From assembly GCF_000143415.4 (NCBI RefSeq), contig NW_003314317.1:1164164-1228163 (forward strand): a stretch of 64,000 nt of DNA, in the 5' to 3' direction. This stretch comes from Selaginella moellendorffii. Lineage: Eukaryota; Streptophyta; Lycopodiopsida; Selaginellales; Selaginellaceae. The position numbers were made by a program, and so were the translations under genes. The notes under the pieces were generated by a model that saw nothing but the letters and a program-made list of their open reading frames with translations, did not search any database and had not been told where the DNA came from. This document shows, one piece after another, positions 9,618-19,674 of the stretch (the first letter of the stretch is position 1; every line of letters begins with the position of its first letter).

Positions 9618-12089
9618 ATGTTTTTAGGGCTGTTGCCCATGCTGGGGCATGGCGGATTGGAGCTCGGGAATCCGGCTCCTGGATCCCGGTACAGGACCCG
9701 CGGAGAGATCGCCGTGACGATCGGCGCTCTCAAGGTATGCTCGGGGGATTTAGAACGGGGTAAGATGCTTCATCTCGATGCGATCGAGAGTGGGATTCAC
9801 ACGCACCCTCACGTCGCGGCGGCGCTGGTGAGCATGTATGCGAGGTGTGGGAGCTTGGCGGAGGCGCACAGGGTTTTCGAAGAGATGCCTCGGCGTAATG
9901 TGGTCTCTTGGAACGCATTGATTCAGGGGTATGCCGAGAATGGACAGGAGAATTTGGCTATGGAATCGTTCGTGGTAATGCAGGACAGGGAAGGACTTTG
10001 TCCGAATTCTCAGACTTTTGTGGCGGTTCTCAAGGCTTGCACCAACATGGCAACTAAAGGAGAGAGAGCAGGCGATGGGGTCTCGGTGAAAGAACAGGCT
10101 TTAGAGAAGGGGATGGCGCTTCACTCTCACGCAACAGTCAGTGGATTCGAGTTGAATGAGTTTGTGGCGAACAGTCTTGTGGAGATGTACGCGAAGTCTG
10201 GAAGCATGGAGGATGCGAGCCGAGTTTTCTTCGGGATGAAATCACGGAGCGTCGTTTCGTGGACTGCTATGATACTTGGTTTCGCAGAAAATGGTGAAGA
10301 AGAACTTGCTCTGGAGCTGTTCGACCTCATGCTAGAGACTCAAAGTTGCCGGCCAGATGCGCTTACATTTGTTGCTGCTATCAAGGGCTGCACACGCTTA
10401 GCTATCAAGGAAGAAGGGAGGCTGATCGGGAAGAGCCTTGTCAAAGTCACAAGTCTGGAGAAAGGCAAGATCGTCCACACTAGAGCTAGAAACAGCGGCT
10501 GCCAGTCGAGCATTGTTTTGGAGAGCGCACTTGTGGACATGTACTCGAAGTGTGGCAGCATGGTGGATGCACGAAGGGTCTTTGACAGCGCGAAGTGTCA
10601 CAACGTTGTGTCCTGGAACTCACTGATACAGGGATATGTCGAAAACGGGGAAGAAGATTTGGCTCTTGAGTCACTCCTTCGCATGCAAGCGGAAGAGAAC
10701 TGTCAGCCAGATGCTCGCACGTTTGTCGCAGCTTTTAAAGCATGCGGTGGCTTGGCGGCGAAAGAGAATGGCAAGAAGCTGGACGATCTTCCAAAGCTGG
10801 TGAAGGTTCAGTCTCTAGAGAAAGGCATGGCCTTGCACGCTCGGCTGGCAAAGAGCACTTGCGGCCCGGACGTGTTCCTGACGAATACCTTGGTAGACAT
10901 GTACGCTCGGTGCAGAAGCATGCAAGACTCTCAGAAGGCATTCGATCAAAGTTCCCATCATACTACAGTTTCGTGGAACGCCTTGATTCTTGGATACGCA
11001 GAAAACGGGGAAGGCGAAGCTGCTCTCGAGTTTTTTCAACAAATGTTAGCAGCAGGGGAGTGTCCACCGGATTGTCTCACGTACGTTGCCGCGCTCAAAG
11101 CTTGCAACACCGTAGCAGTGACGGAGAAACAACTTGTAAATGGTAAGCCACATAACTGGAGATCACTTGAGACTAAATTTGCTATCCACTCGCATGCCTG
11201 TGCTCACCCTGACGTGTTTCTCGCCAACACACTTGTGGATGCTTATGCGAGCTCTGGAAACATGTTCGATGCTCGCAGGGTATTCGAGAGTATGAACTTT
11301 CGTACTCTTGTTTCCTGGAACACTCTATTGCATGCATATGCTGACTGCGGGCAGGTAGAAGAAACTCTGGAGCTGTTTCCTTGGATGAAGAAGGACGGAT
11401 ACAGGCCAGATTGTCGAACTTTTGCTGCTCTACTCAAGGCCTGTGGACTCTTGGTGACTTTGAGTATTGGGAAAGCAGTCTACAGAGATATATGCCGAAG
11501 TGGTTTCGAGGACGACATGGTTTTACTCACGGCATCGGTGGACATGTTTGGGAAATGTGGGAGCATGGCCGAGGCACAACATATCTGCGATTCTAGCACA
11601 AGTTCTGAAGTTGTGACCGCACTAGTAGTCGGATACAGTCGACAAGGAGACGTTGGACGTGTTTTGGGCCTGTATCATCAGATGAGGGACGAAGGTGTGA
11701 AGATCACCAGTAATTGCTTCGTGTCAGTTCTCGCTGCATGCAGCCACGGTGGCCTCGTTGAAACCGGCAAGAAGATTTTCCGGACAATGACCTCCCAAGA
11801 GTTTGGAATTGTCCCGGGAATGGAGCACTACGTCTGTATGGTGGATGTCCTCGGCCGCGCTAATCAACTCGACGAGGCAGTCGAAATGGTGAAGAGGATG
11901 CCTTTCGACGCAAACGCCATGATCTGGATGACAGTTCTTGCTGCATGCTGCAAGTGGAACAATTTGGAAACTGGAAGGCTGGCCTTCGACAGATTGGTCA
12001 GTTTAGATGCAAGCAACGGAGCAGCTTACACCTTGATGGCCAACCTCTGCAAGAACAGTGATCACCAGGAGCTTTCGAATCACCAGTAG
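9618..12089 (+). CDS. PPR protein, PLS type, with truncated E region and no DYW domain
   Basis: 823 residues, no intron. Successive P, L and S pentatricopeptide motifs (repeated [15 protein letters not shown] and LVDMYAKCGSM-type cores) fill residues from about 30 to 760 and predict an organelle RNA-binding protein that reads its target in a modular code. Four L-type modules carry a lysine/glutamate-rich expansion ending in a SLEKGMALH-like motif. After the [14 protein letters not shown] and [15 protein letters not shown] motifs comes an E1-like helix, and the protein stops at DHQELSNHQ, well before E2/E+/DYW. The last 10 bp of the reading frame overlap, in antisense, an orphan DYW tail belonging to the neighbouring gene family. 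It may recruit a deaminase in trans or be a shortened gene. The reading frame is intact. Confidence 0.9.
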   Translation: MFLGLLPMLGHGGLELGNPAPGSRYRTRGEIAVTIGALKVCSGDLERGKMLHLDAIESGIHTHPHVAAALVSMYARCGSLAEAHRVFEEMPRRNVVSWNALIQGYAENGQENLAMESFVVMQDREGLCPNSQTFVAVLKACTNMATKGERAGDGVSVKEQALEKGMALHSHATVSGFELNEFVANSLVEMYAKSGSMEDASRVFFGMKSRSVVSWTAMILGFAENGEEELALELFDLMLETQSCRPDALTFVAAIKGCTRLAIKEEGRLIGKSLVKVTSLEKGKIVHTRARNSGCQSSIVLESALVDMYSKCGSMVDARRVFDSAKCHNVVSWNSLIQGYVENGEEDLALESLLRMQAEENCQPDARTFVAAFKACGGLAAKENGKKLDDLPKLVKVQSLEKGMALHARLAKSTCGPDVFLTNTLVDMYARCRSMQDSQKAFDQSSHHTTVSWNALILGYAENGEGEAALEFFQQMLAAGECPPDCLTYVAALKACNTVAVTEKQLVNGKPHNWRSLETKFAIHSHACAHPDVFLANTLVDAYASSGNMFDARRVFESMNFRTLVSWNTLLHAYADCGQVEETLELFPWMKKDGYRPDCRTFAALLKACGLLVTLSIGKAVYRDICRSGFEDDMVLLTASVDMFGKCGSMAEAQHICDSSTSSEVVTALVVGYSRQGDVGRVLGLYHQMRDEGVKITSNCFVSVLAACSHGGLVETGKKIFRTMTSQEFGIVPGMEHYVCMVDVLGRANQLDEAVEMVKRMPFDANAMIWMTVLAACCKWNNLETGRLAFDRLVSLDASNGAAYTLMANLCKNSDHQELSNHQ

Positions 12090-12183
12090 TCACCGCAAGA
12101 ACAGGTACCATTCTCAAAGTTATGGAACCTGTATCCATCACGAACTATGATTTCTCGCTGCAGCAACTTGGAGAAACTTGGTA
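12080..12183 (-). pseudogene. Orphan DYW C-terminal tail left by the tandem duplication
   Basis: On the minus strand this repeats the final codons of the downstream DYW protein ([13 protein letters not shown] through CSCGDYW and TGA at 12082-12080), cut off from any upstream coding part. It carries a 2-bp deletion relative to the live copy at about 12388. The fragment overlaps the last 10 bp of the plus-strand PPR gene. Confidence 0.85.
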
Positions 12184-12184
12184 G

Positions 12185-12293
12185 CTGGAAGGCTGGCCTT
12201 CGACAGATTGGTCAGTTTAGATGCAAGCAACGGAGCAACTTACACCTTGATGGCCAACCTCTGCAAGAACAGTGATCACCAGGAGCTTTCGAA
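12185..12293 (+). pseudogene. Orphan 3' end of the plus-strand PPR gene
   Basis: Second copy of the region coding for the last residues of the plus-strand PPR protein ([11 protein letters not shown] equivalent through the [13 protein letters not shown] stretch), now downstream of that gene's stop and without a start. It forms the spacer before the DYW gene's stop codon. Confidence 0.85.
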
Positions 12294-15215
12294 TCACCAG
12301 TAGTCACCGCAAGAACAGGTACCGTTCTCAAAGTTATGGAACCTGTATCCATCACGAACTATGATTTCTCGCTGCAGCAACTTGGACAGAAACTTGGTAG
12401 CAGTGTGACAATCCGAGCAGACACGCAAGTTCTTCATTATCCTAATCGGCGTCCCCGGCTCACAGGCGATGCTTGCAAACGCTATGGCGAGCTTCTCGCT
12501 ATGGTAACTCAGCAACACCTCCTTCTCCTCGTCCAGGACGCTGTGAAGAACAGCCTTGGTGTCCGGCTGGTAGCCGGCCTTCTTCATCAACTCCTGGAGT
12601 CTGCTAAGCTCGGACAGAATCTCCTGGTGCCGGGGATGCGAAGCCTCTCCAGCAACGAACCTGTGAAGAACGCCGTCGACTCTGATCAAGCTCACTCCCG
12701 GCTGCTTCTTCACACCCCGAGCTTTCATCCGGTTCCTCACAGCAAGCGCATCGGCCACTCGACCAACGGAAGAGTACATGTTGGCCAGAAGAACGTAAGG
12801 CCCGGAGCTCTGATCATCAAACTGGAGCAAGCTCTCGGCAGCCCGGGTTCCCAGCTTCACGTCACTGTGAGTTTTGCAAGAACCAAGCAATGATCCCCAG
12901 GCTCCAACGTCGGGGATAAACGGCATGGTCTCCAGGAGCTCTCTGGCCGCTCCGAGCTGCCCCGCGCGTCCCAAAACATCCACCATTCGGCAGTAGTGCT
13001 CTCGCCAAGGGATCAAACCATGGTCTCCTTGCATGGAAGTGAAATGCGTCCATCCTTCCTCGACCAGGCCAACATGACTACACGCTATCAAAATTCCCAT
13101 GAAGGTGATATGGTCGGGCTTGGCTCCTTCGTTCCTCATCACGTACAAGTACCGTACTGCGGCCATTCCGTGGCCACAGCTGGCCATACCAGCAATGAGG
13201 GAGTTCCAGGACACGACGTTTCGGTACGGCATTTTGGCGAATAGCTCTTGGGCCTCCGCGAGGCGTCCGTGCTGGGCCAGCATGGCCACCATGGCCGTCC
13301 ACGTCACGGTATCTTTCTCGTCCATGGAGTAGAATATGCGCCTTGCCTCCGCGAGGTCCATGTTGTGGGCATATGCCACGACCATCACGTTGTGTGAGAC
13401 GACGTTCTTGTGTGGGATCGAATCAAAAATGGACTTCGCCTCGTCAAGATTCCCGGCTTGGGCATATGCCGCGACCATGGTGTTCCACGAGACCAGAGTC
13501 TTTTGCTTGATGCTATCAAACATCGCCTTTGCGTGATCGAGCATTTGGGCGCTCGAGTAAGCCTCCATCATCGCATTGCAAGCTATCACGTCGGGGTTCT
13601 TGATTGAATCAAACATCTCTCGCGCATCTTTGATATACCCGTTTTGGGCATATGCAACGATCATGGATGTCCGAGTGCTTTGATCTGGATCCGGCAAGGT
13701 ATCGAGCATCTTTCTCGCTTGGACGACCTCCCCGTTCTGGCTGTAAGCGATGATCATGGCCGTGTGTGACACGCGGTTTCTCTCGGGCATGAGAGCGTAC
13801 ACTCGCTTGGACTCGGTCAGCTGCCCGTTGACTCCGTACGCCTGGATCAGAGCCGTCCATGCCACGAGATCGCGCTCCGGAATGAGGTCGTACAGCACCT
13901 CCGCCTCCTCGAGCTGCCCGTTCTGGCCGCTGACCGCAATGAGAGCCGTCCACGCCACGACGTCGTGACGTGGCATTCTCTCGAACGTGGATCTTGCCAG
14001 GTGGACGTGCCCGGCCTGGGCGTACGCCGAGAGCAGCGCGTTCCACGACACCTCCTCGCGGCGTGGCATCTCGTCGAATATCCTCCTTGCCTGTCCGGGC
14101 TGAAGGCTCTGGGAATATGCCGCGATCATGGAGTTGAACGCCACCACCCCGCGCTGGGGCATTTTCGAAAACGCCAGCTCAGCTTCCCGCGCGCCGCACT
14201 TGTGGGCGTACGCTCCAATCAGCGCGTTCCACGACACGTCGTCTCGCCGGGCAGCCCTGTCGAATATCCTCCGCGCCTCTTCCACAAGGCCATGGCGCGA
14301 GTAGGCCGAGAGCATGCTCGTCCATAGCGTGGGATCTTGCTGGGGCATTCTTCGCGAAAGATTCTCGGCCTCGCCAATCTTCCCCTGGTCGATGTAGATC
14401 TGGATCATGAAGCTGTAGCTCACGGCGTTGCGATCGGGCATGGCGGTGAAGATCTCCACGGCGTGGCCGAGGATCTCCTGGACGGCACAGGCCTTGATCA
14501 TCAGCGTACACGACACGATGTCCTGCTGCGGCGTTCGATCGAAGAGCTCCTTGGCGGAATCAAGGTCGCCCGACTGGGCATAGGCGGTGAGCATTGCATT
14601 CCAGGAGATTTTGTCCCTCCCTGGCGCGCGATCGAACACGCCCTTGGCCTCTGGGATCATCCTGTTGTCGGAGTATCCAGTGATAAGCGCGTTCCAGGAG
14701 ATTACGTTGTGTTCGGGCGTGCGATCGAACATCGCGGTGGCGCCGGCAAGATCCCCGCTCTGGGCGTAGCCCGTGATCATGGAATTCCACGACGAGGAGC
14801 TCCAACGCGGCATCCTGGCGAAGATCTCGTCGGCATTGGACATGAATCCATGCTGCGAGAAGCCGGCGATGAGGCTGTTCCAGGAAACCACATTGTGGGA
14901 AGGGATTTGGTCGAAGATTGCCTTGGCGCTGCCAAGATCGCCATTCTCGGAGTAAACTTGCATGAGGATACAGCGTGAGAAGACATTGGGCTCGGGCAAT
15001 TCATTGAACACCGCCTGTGCATCATCGATCCGGCTACATTTGCCATACATTTGAATGATCAGATTTTGGAGGAATAGATTGCCCCGGTGCTCCCCATCCG
15101 CGATCTGGTTGTGGATCTTTCTACCCTGTGCGAGATCCTTAGCGATGCCACACGATCGTATTGCTGTGGCTAGTGCGTTCTGCAGCTCCCTGACCTGTGT
15201 TTTCAGCAAGGACAT
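12294..15215 (-). CDS. PPR-E-DYW protein, organelle C-to-U RNA editing factor
   Basis: 973 residues, one exon. ATG at 15215 is used because the earlier in-frame start is TTG. After a short N-terminal stretch, more than twenty 31-residue S-type PPR modules (cores such as [16 protein letters not shown] and ARMP, RIFDEMP) run to about residue 740; an E/E+ region follows (AESLLQFDDQSSGPYVLLAN, then the PG box KKQPGVSLIRV). The DYW deaminase is complete: zinc/catalytic HSE in SYHSEKLAIAFA, the CSDCHTATKF motif, and the terminal [14 protein letters not shown]. Known role of the family: sequence-specific cytidine deamination in mitochondrial or plastid transcripts. The target and organelle cannot be told from sequence. 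The gene is convergent with the PPR gene to its left. Confidence 0.95.
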   Translation of the reverse strand: MSLLKTQVRELQNALATAIRSCGIAKDLAQGRKIHNQIADGEHRGNLFLQNLIIQMYGKCSRIDDAQAVFNELPEPNVFSRCILMQVYSENGDLGSAKAIFDQIPSHNVVSWNSLIAGFSQHGFMSNADEIFARMPRWSSSSWNSMITGYAQSGDLAGATAMFDRTPEHNVISWNALITGYSDNRMIPEAKGVFDRAPGRDKISWNAMLTAYAQSGDLDSAKELFDRTPQQDIVSCTLMIKACAVQEILGHAVEIFTAMPDRNAVSYSFMIQIYIDQGKIGEAENLSRRMPQQDPTLWTSMLSAYSRHGLVEEARRIFDRAARRDDVSWNALIGAYAHKCGAREAELAFSKMPQRGVVAFNSMIAAYSQSLQPGQARRIFDEMPRREEVSWNALLSAYAQAGHVHLARSTFERMPRHDVVAWTALIAVSGQNGQLEEAEVLYDLIPERDLVAWTALIQAYGVNGQLTESKRVYALMPERNRVSHTAMIIAYSQNGEVVQARKMLDTLPDPDQSTRTSMIVAYAQNGYIKDAREMFDSIKNPDVIACNAMMEAYSSAQMLDHAKAMFDSIKQKTLVSWNTMVAAYAQAGNLDEAKSIFDSIPHKNVVSHNVMVVAYAHNMDLAEARRIFYSMDEKDTVTWTAMVAMLAQHGRLAEAQELFAKMPYRNVVSWNSLIAGMASCGHGMAAVRYLYVMRNEGAKPDHITFMGILIACSHVGLVEEGWTHFTSMQGDHGLIPWREHYCRMVDVLGRAGQLGAARELLETMPFIPDVGAWGSLLGSCKTHSDVKLGTRAAESLLQFDDQSSGPYVLLANMYSSVGRVADALAVRNRMKARGVKKQPGVSLIRVDGVLHRFVAGEASHPRHQEILSELSRLQELMKKAGYQPDTKAVLHSVLDEEKEVLLSYHSEKLAIAFASIACEPGTPIRIMKNLRVCSDCHTATKFLSKLLQREIIVRDGYRFHNFENGTCSCGDYW

Positions 15216-17270
15216 AGATTTCAAAAGCTAAACCCGGTTGATCCATATTATGGATAAAGAAAAGGTGGTAATATAAACTAATATATTTCCTTACTGAATT
15301 TTTAAGAAATAGTAAATAACTTTTTTTTCTCTAACTTCAATTAATAATATCATATTTATCTAAGTAAAAGATAAAATATTTTATGGGTTACTAGTAATGC
15401 CTGACAAATACTGGCTGGATAAATAAGTTTTAACTAACCTTGGAATTTAGATTTTAATTAATAATAAAATATTAAAATATGGAAACAAAAGAATTGGAAC
15501 TAGCATGGGACAATTTTAATAATGTATTGCATTTTATTAAGTTTTATTTACTTAAGTTACTTGTTGTTGCATGCACTTATGCTTAGAGGCTTACCATTCC
15601 TAATCTCGATCCTCATGCTAAAAGTGTCAATTCTAACATCTCATCAACTTGATATGCATGAGATTAAAAACAAAAGTTATTATCATTCCATCTCTAAGAA
15701 AAAGAGAATATTTTGCATTGATCCTTTAACTTGGTTCATTTCAAACAACACTCCATCACCTCTATTACCCCCGCCCCCCCCAGATAGATGCTCTAGATAA
15801 CAAATTCTATCAAGTGAAGAGTGGCCATTGGCTTAAAAAATGTTACTTGTATTAAACACCACATATTATCTTGTGATATGTCATTGATGTGACACTTTGC
15901 TATGTGGAAAAAACATTAAGAAATATCAACCAAAAAATGTTATTTATATAGTGGCAATACTGAATCAAAAGTTGAAGTAATCCACATGTCATTTGGTTGC
16001 TATAAGAATGTTGTAAAAATGCATGTTAAAAGAAAATTATATACTTGTAAGTAGATGTAATTCCAATGGTAGATGTTGCATGTTCGTGTGAACTGGAAGA
16101 GTGTTAGTATGATATAGACATTAGCGAACTCTTTTACAAGAGTATTTGATCATGATATATTAGTTAAAAGAGACAAATAAAAGAAGTAAACATACCACTA
16201 ATATCAAGTATGTTATTGGAATTTTATCAATTGTAATGCAAATTAAATTGTCATTTGAAAGTAAAAGTGTAATATACCACTAATGTCAGGAGTGCCAAGT
16301 TCACATTAACTATAGGGCAAATTTGATTAATCAAAGAAGAAAACAATGTATGAACCATTAGATTATGCAATCCAAGAATATTGTGGTGCTTGGTGATAGT
16401 AGGTTTTGTTACAACATAGTTCATAGTTATTTTTATTTTTATTCCTTGATATAGCATGCTTATAATGTTATAGATAAATTTTGATTATTATAAGTTTAAG
16501 AATTGGCTATATATATTGTCAACCTTGTGAACTAGTGATGTAGTAGAAATATAGTCAATTGCATCATCACTTGAAGACAACACATATACTTTCCATTATT
16601 GGAAAAACAAAGAACTTTAGGAATGTTGAAAGTATAAGAAATATATCATCAATGGAGCAAATTCATGTATGAATATAAATATGTTACATAGAAACAACCA
16701 ATAGAAATAATGCAGCTTGTCTATGAGAGATGAGGTTGTATTAGTACAAACATAATTTTATAAATTACAACTAGGGAATGTATCTAGTGTTATTATATAT
16801 AGGTATATATAGTTTCTAGAAAGGCTCAGTTCAATGTTTTAAACAAAGCTTGGTTGGTATACAAGCTCCTTAGGTTTCTCTGTAGCCTATCATTTCTAGA
16901 AAGGCTTGAAAAATTAGTGTTTTAAATGTCATGCATGCTCACTAATAGCAATTGGTAGAATGCCATGTTTTCTTCCTCCAATAGCACACCAAGGATCAAG
17001 GAACATAAATAGTAGCAAAGGAGCTAGCTATGTTTGAGCATTCCATCTATAAAAAAATAAAGAATAAATTTATATCCACCTTACTATGTAAAAGGTGGCA
17101 CAACTCTTTATCATTCTCCAAGAAACCTTTTAACACTAATAAATTGGATGAGCATAAATTTTGTGGATAGAACAATAGAGTTAAATCACTCTTGTGCAAC
17201 AAGAATATTAAAGGATTAAACTACCACTCATTTACCTAGAGAATTGAATTTGTTTTTAAAAAAGTCTATA
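15216..17270. other. AT-rich gene desert, no supported gene
   Basis: Strongly AT-rich, with stop codons in all frames and no protein resemblance. A short poly-C run (CCCCGCCCCCCCC) lies near 15770. No LTR or terminal repeat is evident. Confidence 0.6.
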
Positions 17271-17274
17271 GTAA

Positions 17275-18365
17275 TATATAGGCAACCAAAGGGAATAACT
17301 CAAGAGATATTTATAAAGGTTCAAATATAAAGAGAAAGGGTGCACCTTTTTTTTCCAATTAATTAAAGATCTTGGGATATTTGAAGTTAATTGTCTTTGG
17401 GTTTAAATAGTACTGGATTGGATGACTTCCCAGAAAATCCAAATCCACTAGCTTCCATTTGGTATTCCATTTGGTATTAAAGGTTTCAGATCCGACTCAA
17501 TTGATTGGTTAAGGGAATCACACTATATGTTGAGATTGACATCTAGCAAATTTAGTTTACCTCTGACTATGCTCGACCTAAAGAGTAGGGTGTCAAAAGA
17601 GCAGGGCTCTTAAAAAGGTTGTAATTTTAAGCTTCCACTCACGAGAGCGTGAACTTTGTAACCACATGTTAAAATTAGCATCTAGCAAATCTAATTTGCC
17701 TCCAATTAAGTTTAACCCGAGGGGTAGGGTGTTAAAAGAGCAAGGCTTTCTGAAAAGTTGTAACTCTTACCTTTCATTCATAAAAGTGTGAATAAAAGGG
17801 AACAACTAAAAAGATAATTCATAAGGGTTCAAATATAGAAAGAAAGGGCATATGAATAAGAGTGCACCTCCTTTTTTAATTGATTAAAAGTCTTGGGATA
17901 TTTAAGGTTAAATATCCTTGGGTTTAAATAGTACTATGTTAGGTGACCTCCTGATAAATCCAAATCTAACAGCTTATATGATAATAGAAGTGTTAACAAT
18001 ATACTATATCAATTGATTTCTTATGGCACTCAATTTCTGGATAACATGAGGTTAAGTATCCTTGGGTGTAAAAAGTATTGCGTTAGGTGACCTCCTAGAA
18101 AGTTTAAATCCAACAATTTACATAATAATAGAAGTATTAACAACATACTAGATCAATTCATTTCTTTTAGCACTCAATTGGGTTGAGTGACCTCCTAAGA
18201 AGTCCAAATAGAAGTATTAACAATATACTAGATCAATTGATTTCTTATAGCACTCAACTAGGTTGAGTGACCTCACGAAAAGTCCAAATCTAACAGTTTA
18301 TATAATAATAAAAGTGTTAACAACATACTAGATCAATTAATTTTTTATAGCACTCAACTGCTGTA
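17275..18365. repeat. Array of diverged repeats (CTTGGG/TAGTACT and GGTGACCTCCT modules)
   Basis: A block with AACCAAAGGGAATAACTC, GGTTCAAATATAAAGA, AGTCTTGGGATATTT and CTTTGGGTTTAAATAGTACT occurs at about 17285-17440 and again at about 17795-17945. A second module (GGTTGAGTGACCTCCTA, AGTCCAAAT, AATAATAGAAGTATTAACAA, ATACTAGATCAATTGATTTC, TTATAGCACTCAA) recurs at about 17940-18050, 18085-18175, 18180-18255 and 18255-18360. Copies differ by many substitutions and indels. They look like remains of an old repetitive element. A related copy on the opposite strand lies near 28020-28170. Confidence 0.75.
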
Positions 18366-19670
18366 TAATATGACCATGGCACTCTACTACTACCTAGAGT
18401 GCTAATCACACTCCACTACTCTAGAGTGTTTGCTCCACTGTTAATATAGCATGACAAAGGACAATCACTCAACATTCCCATTCATAAACCATAGAGCTCC
18501 TTGGCCACCATCACTAGCACTTGGTGGCCGCTAATAAACATCTTTGTGCTTGAGTGACACAAACTCTTACACCTTTATCTCTAGCCCTGGGTGTTTCCTC
18601 CCCCACTTCCCCTAGAAAGTTCATAGTTGAAGAGCTGCAGTAAAGAGGGGTTTTATCCCTTAAAACAAATAGGTGTTGCTCACACCATTGCCTATTGGAC
18701 GACCCAACCTTGCAAATATTTTTCAAAAGGACGTGCAATAAAAAAGTAATGTTTATTGGGTTACCCACATCCAATAGCACTAATTAGCCAAATCAAACAA
18801 CCCACAAATTTGATTTAGTAGATGTAGATTAAAAAAATTAACACTAAGCTAATCTAGATTAAGATAAAAATCAGGTTTGTGGACCATACTAAGTGGTAAC
18901 TTTTATCTCTTATTTGAAACTTTGTATAATGGCAAGGGAATGTGGTCCTCCTCCATGGCTAGAGGAGCAATTGGCATTGGTGTTTGTGCAACTTGCACAA
19001 AATCATGTAGGCATATAATAAGTGTTGCAAGCATTTAACAATGAACTATACTAGTTACAATCCTTGTCTTCATCTGACACTAGTTAGATTATTAATAAAG
19101 GATGCATACTCTTAGATTGAGCATTTGGCATAGTGGCTACTAAAATAGTTAGGATGATGTGGTGAAGCTTTATGAACTTCCTTTATACTTGTAAAGTAAT
19201 ATAGCCTTAAAGTTTGCAAACTTTATAACACCTCATGATGATGTCCTTAAATTGTAACATCAATAAGGTCAAAATGCAATCTTCTTTGGAGAAGGCATGA
19301 AGAATTTCTCAAGTGGATCAAGTTGGGTTTTCTTTATTATTTTTGGCCAAAATGTAGTGTTTGTTTGTGGCCATCATCCATAACATGAAGGAGGTAAAGT
19401 TCTTAATGCCATATCCATGTGGCATACATTCCTTTCCTCATCCTACACTTAACAAATCTTTGATACCAATGGAGGTGGACACTCCAACCATTTCAGTGGC
19501 ACATGAACAAAATAGCTATGACAACTAGGGTAAGCACGCTTATGGTTAGGTGAGGAAAGAATAGAGGATGTGTTCATAGATTATAATGTTATAATTGTTA
19601 AAGTTGAGGGCATATCATGGTAAACTATAGCAATTGCATCAGATGTTGAAAATGCATACGTAATTTGTAA
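18366..19670. other. AT-rich desert, no supported gene
   Basis: No convincing reading frame, RNA gene or terminal repeat was seen. The one open frame of 88 codons on the minus strand (18514-18780) has no recognisable features. Confidence 0.5.
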
Positions 19671-19674
19671 AATA

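Larger units (their letters stand above)
11971..12400. repeat. 214-bp tandem duplication of a convergent gene junction
   Basis: Unit 1 (about 11971-12184) and unit 2 (12185-about 12400) are nearly identical. I count two substitutions (GCAGCTTAC/GCAACTTAC and GTACCATT/GTACCGTT) plus a 2-bp CA indel. Each unit contains the 3' end of the plus-strand PPR reading frame ([15 protein letters not shown] through NHQ stop) and, in antisense, the last roughly 28 codons of the DYW gene. The left gene uses its stop in unit 1 and the right gene uses its stop in unit 2. Confidence 0.95.

Noticed and set aside
18514-18780. 88-codon minus-strand frame in the desert
   Set aside because: No hydrophobic pattern, domain or neighbour support; such lengths occur by chance.
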